Shown here piece after piece: positions 13,001-22,000 of a DNA stretch of 64,000 bases. Made by a program: the position numbers and the translations under genes. Source of the DNA: Lepisosteus oculatus (taxonomy: Eukaryota > Chordata > Actinopteri > Semionotiformes > Lepisosteidae); the NCBI RefSeq assembly GCF_040954835.1, contig NC_090696.1, positions 75,267,722 through 75,331,721 on the forward strand. The letters run 5' to 3'. The notes beneath the pieces were generated by a model that worked only from the letters and a program-made list of their open reading frames with translations, did not search any database and was not told the origin of the DNA. The stretch's first letter is position 1, and the number at the start of each line of letters is the position of its first letter.

Positions 13001-16000
13001 TAGAAGTTAGAAGACCTCTTTCATTAAGTCCTTGTTTCGGGGTAGAAGAAAACTTGCAATTGGGAGGAAATCTTTTCTGCAGGGGTGGAAAGAAAGGGGT
13101 GTGTAAGAGCACACGGCCTCACTGGTAGCTCTAAACACTCATCATCATGCAGAAGAACTAAAACCACAACCTTCTTCAAATCCTGTTGGAGTCATGTTTT
13201 TGTATGGGAATTACAGCAAGCAGATCCCAAAGTCTGTTGTCACATGTCGGCCAAATGTCATTTCATTTATATTCTGGGTTTAGAATAATGTAGTAATTGT
13301 AATACACATTTCTTAAAATCTTAATTTCTAGCGACAGAATGACACAGAGGTGAACCAGCACTCATATACGTACTTTGATCTCGTTAAAACAACTGACATG
13401 AGGAATATAACCATTCTCAATATCCTGATCTGGTAAGTCAAGTCTGTTTCAGATGACTTAATATATACATCATTTTTGGATCAAATAAAACATGATCATA
13501 AGATTTTTAAAAATGCACTTTATGTGCTATCATTTTTAGGGGGAAATGTTTCTAATTTTCCATGTTTTTTATAAAGCCACCGATGTTTAACTGTGTATTT
13601 TTCTTGAACAGCAGGCATATACGTTATTGTTAGCATGTCGGTTCTGTGTGATTTTTGTATTTAACGGTTTTGTTTTTCCCCAAACAAATGCTGCTAGAGA
13701 GTTTTTAAACTCATCCTGAACCAACATCTAAATGAATCATTACTATAACAGCTGTTATCAAGAAAGTAGTAAAAAGAAACATTCAAGAATCTGCAGTGTC
13801 ATTGTAGCACATCTCACAGTTGAGGGAAGGCTCTTCTCTGATGGCCGTGTGACTATGAAACAATTAATAGTAACACTTTACTTGAATGAGACTGAGAAAC
13901 CCTGTCATAACTCTTACATAAACACAACACGACATTACAACAGCATTTAGAAACACTTGTGCAAATGACATGGCACACGAATATTCATGAAGGTAGATGA
14001 GAATGAAGGATGACACAACGAAGATGTTTCTATAATAGCACTTAAAAGTGCCGTTGGGTTAATTATCTGTTACGGAATTTTTGCCGAGTAGGAAAAGACA
14101 CTGCCTTGGATGACCACAAGGTGGAGCACTTTCCTCTGCTTTACTGGTAAAAGGCAAAAGACTTAGACTGGAGATAGATACTTTCTTGATCCCGTGAGGT
14201 GCAACAGCAGCTTAGCACAGTCAGCACAGCACAGTGTAACGAAACGATACAAGAGGATATGAAGAGAAAGTTTTCAGCTAGCAATAATCCTGCCTCGGCC
14301 AAACCTCACAGGCTACGATACTGCCACTGTACAGAGCAGAGTATCAGTAGCCCCACCCCCAACTCTCTCCCACACGGGCGCTCACCTCCAGTCCGGTGCA
14401 GTGTTTGGAGTGACTGGTGGTTCTGGTGCTGACAGAATTACAAATACTGACCCAGAGAGAAATCTAAACGGAGAGGTCAACTACAGGAGGGAACAACCAC
14501 ACAAAGACATCAGGCATGCATGCAGCCACACGTGTACAGCAGCAATTAGTCTGTTCCCAGCAGCCCCTCTGGAGCTTAAGCTGAGAAATGAATATCCTGT
14601 CAGTGTAGGTGCAGCTCAGTAATGGTAGTCCTAGTGTATTCATGTGAAATATTCTTTTCTATTTGGATTTTGTGCCTGTTGTTTTATCGTAGTGTGTAGG
14701 GGGTTTATGAAAGAGTTATGACGATGAGTTTTAGTCTCTTTCAAGCGGCATGTTTCCCAATTATCTTTGGTATTTCAGTCAAAGAATCTCATACGTTTAA
14801 AAGAAGGTTCCTTGCAGTAACTGTATATTAAGTTTGAATGCCTGTTTTGAATCCTTATCGGTTTTATTGAAGATGCAATTTTGATATTGTTAAAGAAAAT
14901 ACAGGATCTTTTGAAAGAATCCTGTTTTTGTCCATTTTCAGGTTTGTCATAACAATCAGCTACTTTGGGCTGTCGTTGAACACCCCCAATATGAATGGGG
15001 ATCCCTACATCAACTGCTTTGCCTCCGCGGCCATGGAGATTGTGGCCTACGTCGCAGCCTGGCTGTTGCTAAGGGTTGCCCCACGACGCACGATCATTTC
15101 AAGTACTCTTCTGTCCGGTGGCACCTTACTCCTGCTCATCCAGCTGGTTCCCTCCAGTAAGGTTTTACTTGGTCTCCGTGTGTCACTGAACCTCTCCAGC
15201 CCCACAGATCCTACAAACGAAATGCAGCTGTCGAGCGTATGGGTGTGGCCTGCACAGGAACGTTAACAGCCCCTGCTCGCTCGGGGCTTGATCTGGATTT
15301 GCGCAGGTGGCTTCAAGTGGTGGCTTAGCCTATGGGGATGTGACATTTGTTTCTTCTCTCCGACCTCCCTCAGCTCAGATCTGATGTGGGTCTTGACAAT
15401 CGCATGTGCGTGGTGTGTGTTGAATTACAGGGCTGGAAATGGTGGATAGTCATGTCTAATCTCGCGCTCCAGTTGGGGGTTTCTGTCAGGGCAGCTAACA
15501 GTGGGTTAAAATGTTTAGCAATAACTATGCAGTATGAGATGTATGTCTATTAAAAAAAGGTAACAGCGATAAAGTAATTATTACAAAGGTCCGTATTTTT
15601 CTAATTCTGAGGGGAAAAGCCTCCTTTTAAAAAAACAGAAAAGGAGTTATGAAGAAAGGGGTGTTTCTTAGCCGTTCATTCAGTACTTTATTCCATATTC
15701 ATTTCTGATACAAATTTTTTGGGGAAGTACTGGAAAATAGCGCTGCCCAGACTGTGTTTAAACACACACGTCTAAAGTTGTGTCAGTTTACAACTCAACA
15801 AGTGAAATATCACACCGAAATTTCAGCGTTCTTCTTCTTCTGTGTCAAGATTCTTTTAAGATCTTTAAGTCAGAAGTGTTAGGCAGTACAATCATTCTCT
15901 CTTGACAACGCAATGATTTTCAGCGTGATGGAGTGCTCGCTCACTTCAGGACGTGCGATGTAAGCAGTCCGTGGATGTGTTTTTCCCCAGATCTCGGCAT

Positions 16001-19000
16001 TCTCGCCAGTGTCCTGGCAATGGTTGGGAAATTTGGGATCACGGCGGCGTTTTCGGTGATTTATGTGTCGGCGGTGGAGCTCTTTCCCACGGTAGTGCGG
16101 AGCATGGGAGTGGGAATCTGTTCCATGGCATCCAAGATCGGCAGCATGATCTCTCCCTTTTTCGCCTACATGGGTAAGTGCCAGCTCCCTGCTCACCTGG
16201 GGAGCATTAAACTGGGAGCTCCGCCGCCGAGGAATTCCGAGTATTTCAGTCCAGTCCGGCAAACGACACTGTGTGAGGGGAGTAGGAGGTCTTGAATTGT
16301 TTTAATTCCTCGGCCGGCGGAGGAGTGTAGAGCCCTTAGAGACGAATTCCTCACTCCTCCTGACAGCGAAGATTAACTTCTGCACCTCTCAGCCGGCTGT
16401 TGTGGCAAAGTCAAAAGCGTCAGTGCATGGTTCTCTTTTTCATGTACGTCTGCGAAATCGGAGGAAGATTCCTGGTCCATTTCAGTCGCCAAGGCGGGGC
16501 TAAGCTGATGCATCAAATCAACACTGAGTACAAATCAGAACCATAAATTATGAGAGTGATTTGGCTTTAGGCCCAGTCAGTGGGAGGTATTCTACTCCAA
16601 CTATGTAGTGATCCGTATATATAGTAAATATAATGATATACAGTATATACCACTCATATGGTATATTGTATATTGGATGGGAGAGGCACAGTGGCTCAGC
16701 GTTTAGCATTGCTGTCTCACAGTGCTGGGGCTCTGGGTGCAATTCCAGACTTGTGGTGCTATCTACAGAGATTTGTGGTGCTTGCCAGATTTGTAATGGA
16801 TAGTACCTGACGATAAGCATGCATCAAACAGGATACACAAGTAACAGATGACCGGAAATATTTGGGTGAAATTGACTATTGACAGAGCTATAGGCAACAA
16901 CTTGTAAGTACTTGGCCAGTCGAAGACATTTTCCTGTATACGGTATAATTAAAATGGAAGCAGCTATTACAAAATATTTAAACCTCCCTTGACACACGAG
17001 ATTTATGCCTGGGTGGAGGAGCACGGATATAAATGTATTTATACTTTGTGACTGAAACATGTCTGATTCCGATTCAAACCTTTTGAAATTGTTTAGGTGC
17101 TCAGGTAGGGCTACAGTTACTGAGTTTCTAGGGAGTGCAATAAAAGTCTATCCCTTAATTTTACGAGATAGAGCATTTGAGAACAAGTTCTCTTTTACAA
17201 TGACAACCTAGAGACCAGGTATAGAGGGCCAGGTATATACTAGAAGAACAGGAGTGAAGAGCCTTAGGTGACATCTGCAATGTTCGACTCTCGGTACAAT
17301 CATCAGGCCCAGATCCCACACTCCTGCCTAATACAGTGTGTGCACTTCTGTCTGAACTAGTACTGTAGCTCCGCAGGGTTTTCCTGACCGGTGTGCAGTG
17401 AAGGCTTGTGTGCATGGTTTCAGCTTGACTTACTGCAACAAAATAATTTACAGGTGCATTCAAGTGTTTGTGCTGGAATTGATACCTGCCATTTCATATC
17501 AGGAATTTTAATGATTTGACTGTTAAACTGAATTGTCATTGTTGTAACCTTATGAGTAAGAAAAAGTCAAATGTTTTTTTTTATTAATCAACCATTCATG
17601 TTCACACTTTCAGCTAGACATACATCAGGGACTTGTTTTTCTTTTTATATGTGACTCAGATCAGGGAGTGGTGACAAGCCTTCTCACTCAATTTTCTGGC
17701 ATATATAATCTATCTTTTTCATGACAAAACTGTGATACAATAATGAAACGCATAAATGCTGGCAATACAAACAAGAACTTCAGTTCAAGGTACAGTAAAT
17801 ACCTTAAATAAGTACAATATACTCCTTCCTTGAATATGACAATGTGGTATGTGTTTATACTGTATATTAAAATTTTGTTTTCTCAAAGTCTTGTGTAAAG
17901 TTCCTTCTAAAGCCAGTATTTACCTTTATTGTTTCCAAAATAAATTCTTTGGAGCGTGACAGTGGTGTACTCAGCGGAAAAAAAGGATAAAATGTAACAG
18001 GGTACTTGGCATTCAGATGAATTCACCTTCAAGGTATTAAATATCCGTTATTTTTTAGATAAGACATGCAGGACATGTGAGTTACAACATGTCGGCTTTG
18101 TCTTTTCACATCAAAGTTCCTAACTTAGCTGGTCTGTAACACGAGACCTTTTTAACCACCATAAAAGAGTGCTTACTATTTGTCCTTGGTTTTACCCCAG
18201 TGGTTTGTGGCAAAGAATGACATAGTTCAAACAGTGTCAAGGAAAGAAGATAAGATGTTAGTAGATAATCATGTGTTTCTTTCAAAGGTAATTTATCTGT
18301 TTCATTTCACAGTGAGAGGCTGGATGACTGATTCATTTTTAAACATTAAAACTGAGTGTACTTGAGATGTTATATTTTTAAAACTGCACCGGCCTAAAAT
18401 TTACTTTTTTTGTCTGCAAATCTTGCTGTTTATTCTCATTGCAGTGTTCAGTGTTTCTGTGTTATTGGCCCTTTCTTTGCAATAAAACATAAATATCATT
18501 GAAGAGACACACTGCAAAGACACGGCTGATTTTCTGAAGTATCAGCAAAGGTGGTTGAGACTCTTTATTCTTTTAGTCTGAGACTAAATTAATGTCTTGT
18601 TTAGAAAATATAGACAAAAACAGTGTTTCAATAAATTGTATGCATTTTGAAGAACTGCATTATGTATGCATTTAAATGATTCTTTACTGCTTGTGTTTTT
18701 TAGGAGCATATAACCAAGTCCTGCCATATATATTGATGGGAATCCTTACAGTCTCCGCGGGCCTTCTGAGTCTTCTGCTGCCCGAAACAAGAGGCACCGA
18801 TCTCCCAGAGGACCTCACTCAAGTGCAGAAGATTGTCTGGTCTGTTTCATAATACTCTCCCAGAACCCTTTACAAAGATTTTCTAAAAGTTTAAAGTTGA
18901 CTATTCCTTCAAATAGTCCGAAGCTACATTTCCGAGATGTACCTTTGAGCAGTTATTTCATATGAGCATTCTTCCTTAATAATCTCACATATTGAAACTT

Positions 19001-22000
19001 TTAGGATTGCCTTCAGAAAAAAAAAGATTTTCCAACCCGACAATTCCCCCTCAGATGACTTAAGGCTGCCTCTTGTGTTTCATTGGTGGCTGTAGAAATT
19101 CATTGTGTTCTGATGTCTTAGTGAAGCTTGGACAAAGGTCTGAAAAAGGAAAATGTTTAAAAGATTATTAAGCTATTTCAGTTAAATTTGATTGTTTTTA
19201 TCACTTGTGCACAACACAAAGATGCCTTCTGCATTATGTAGTTCACCAGGTTTTTATCAGCTACCTCTGAACCTAACCCTAACCCTTGTGCTTTCCAGAT
19301 TACTGGTACTGTAAATTAACACCTATTGTATCATGACAATTGATTTCTATGTTACAATTTGCAACACTTTGCAGTTTCTTGGAAACATGTCAATGTCATT
19401 TGACATTATCCTGAAATCTTAATATTCATTTTGTACCAGCACTGTTTTCTTAAAGACCTGTGCAACATGTTGTCTTCAGACTTTGCTAGAAGGGATACTC
19501 ACACATGGGTTACCATCTCCACTGATAGCAAAGTGTTTGTTTGACATCTGTCTTTCACACAATTCCATCATCATGCATCCTGTCCTTTTCACTTAAAAGC
19601 CTGCCTTCCTTGGGTTGTTCTGCATGGTCTCCCTTGCCTTGTTTTGGCTTTTGAATGATGCAGGAAAGCAGGACAGGAGGCTAAAAAGCCACCAGGTCAA
19701 AGTGTCTCATTAGCCATCTGTCAGATTGGTGTTCATCACTTTCATCCTGGGTTCCCTAAAGTTGCATTCGTCAAACATGTGAGACAATAGATCTAGCAAG
19801 CTAAGAGCTGGGTGTGTTAGTACCTGGAAGGCATCATATATCCTGTCCCTGTCCTTCTCCAGTCGCTGTTCTGTACTTTAATTCCTTTTGTCCTCAATAT
19901 CACTGTCTCCACCTCGGAGCAGGCAGATACCTGCCCTGCCTGACACGTGAGAATACCGCCAGCATAATCTTTGCTTTGAGTGATTTATTCTGGATAAGTG
20001 TTTTATTAGATAAGGGAACTTAGACGTTAAGAAAAAAACCTGCAAAGCCACTCCTATTTTGCCATAATATATTCCAAAGAAGCTGTTTTCCAGAAGGTCT
20101 GAAACATTTTTAATACTTGACATCTGTTCAAGATTGAAATAATAATTCCACAAACGGCGCAGTGGCTCTTCGTTCAAGCTGTCTGGGAGTCCCTTCTTGG
20201 CCCTGTAATTGCGTACCGCAAGGGCTCCACCACCAGAATAGAGAAAATACGTAGGAAGGTAATTCAGTGCAAGGAGTGCTTTGTTGCCTGCCCTCATTAA
20301 TGTTGCTTACGGGGCAAATTAAATAAGAGCTTTTGCAAAGCCTTACAACCTTACACTTTCCGAACTTCTGGGATCTTTCTGAATCTGTGGTGAAGGATTT
20401 GGCCGAGCAGCTTTCCTGCAGCATCGTCCTGACATTGCACCAGCTGCTTTGCTTGTGACACCATATGCCATCCAGCGCAAGCAGCCCTTCATGGAGTGCA
20501 GCGGACGCTGGCAGACCGTTTATATGCCAGTCCAGTATTACACACCGTCGCCAGCACTCGCCTGGATGCCGCTGGTTATCTTCCCTCACCTGCCACTCCG
20601 AGATCCTAGAGAACACCGAACTGGACCTCGCGTTTCGAGCTGGCGTGAGCGAGGAAGGAAGAGATCGAGTATATGTGTAGTAGACGTGGAGAAGTGGAGA
20701 ACAGGAACATCTTCAATGTAAAATGAAACGCGCGTGCAACCAGTGACCATGTGGCATTGCAGGAGCCCATTCACTGAGGTAGTTCTGAAGAGACAGGTTG
20801 AGTTGGCACTTCTCTCAGTGACTTATTGGCAACCGGCTTAGAGACATGGCAGATTGGCTCCTCCCATTTGTAACCTGCATCACATGTATTACAGCCAGTT
20901 TGTCATTTGTTTTAGGAAGTGAAATCTTACCTGCTTTATAATCACCCTGATTCAAACCAACCATGCCAGCCAACACACGTAGTTTTCTGGAAATTTCCAT
21001 TGGGATAAGCACAAGGTTACGGTGGAGATTACAAGGTTACACTCAGCATGGTTCTGAGTTCACTGAGCCGGTTAAGATGTTTGCTTGCAAGTGAGCTTGC
21101 CTTCAGTCAAGACGGGAGTCTCGTCTAGTTTGTGGTCCTGTCTTGTGTCCTGTGATGGACCGGTGTCCTGTCCGCAGTGTGGTTCTGTCTTGTGTCCTGT
21201 CCGGGGTGTGTCCTGTCTTGTGTCATGTGATGGACTGGTGTCCTGTCCGGGGTGTGTCCTGACCTGTGTCCTGTGATGGATTGGTGTCCTGTCCAGGGTG
21301 TGGTCCTGTCTTGTGCCCTGTGATGGACTGCTGTCCTGTCCGCAGTGTGTCTGCTTTTTACGCAATGACCTATTCAGCCATTTCCAAGACTGTTTAACCC
21401 AAATGGCGTCACTGTTTTTCACAACTTAACATCTGCTTGCCTTTCACTTAAAAATATACCTGGCATATTTCTTTTATCAGCTCTCCACAACATTTCTAAA
21501 AACCTGTCTTCCAGGACTAGTCATATATGTAAGAGTTTACACCAAAGTGCTCCTGCCTGCCTAGCCACACTCTCAGTTTTCAATTTCACATAGCCCCATT
21601 GTGAGAAGAGTCTATTCATAGCACTCAATTTAAAATCATGGGAGCTTTTCTGTGTTGTACTGTGTACCGTTAACATAAAGAACTGTTTATTCCGTTTCAC
21701 TTCAAAGCTGTGCCTGCCAGTGAAGAACACATCTAGTCCTCACAAACTCTGAAGACTCAATGTGTTGTTGCTTTCTTATGATCTCTAGCATTTTACTATT
21801 GTAACTCTGACAGGATCACCTTACATGCATCCAAGACCAAAGCTCGGATTGTAGCTGGTGGTTAAGAGAAATATTAATACTGGCTGACAAATCTGTCTTC
21901 AGGCACAAGTCCCAGCTAATAAAGACCCCAAAAGGGGAAAGACAGCACTTCACTGGCCTGTTGGATGGCAACGTTCATAGCAGTGTGGAGAGGCCCAACA

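Larger units (their letters stand above)
10350..13331. other. SLC22 intron 5 (3.0 kb), rich in transposon debris
   Basis: It contains a Tc1-like relic (about 10796-11080), a solo LTR (11621-11949), a CpG-rich unexplained block (11955-12260) and a low-complexity ATT/TGT tract (12740-12808). The donor is GTAATT and the acceptor TTTCTAG. Confidence 0.85.
13433..14941. other. SLC22 intron 6 (1.5 kb)
   Basis: It contains two repeat-like segments (13868-13975 and 14165-14235). A 77-codon frame at 14199-14432 overlaps the second and has no protein character. Donor GTAAGT, acceptor ATTTTCAG. Confidence 0.8.
16174..18703. other. SLC22 intron 8 (2.5 kb)
   Basis: It contains a fold-back close to the donor (16221-16320), a tRNA-like SINE head (16687-16752) and a relic at 17165-17232. 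Donor GTAAGT, acceptor TTTTTTAG. The rest is AT-rich without recognised content. Confidence 0.8.

Noticed and set aside
19266..19290. Interstitial telomere repeat
   Set aside because: Only about two and a half CCCTAA units, within chance for 64 kb.
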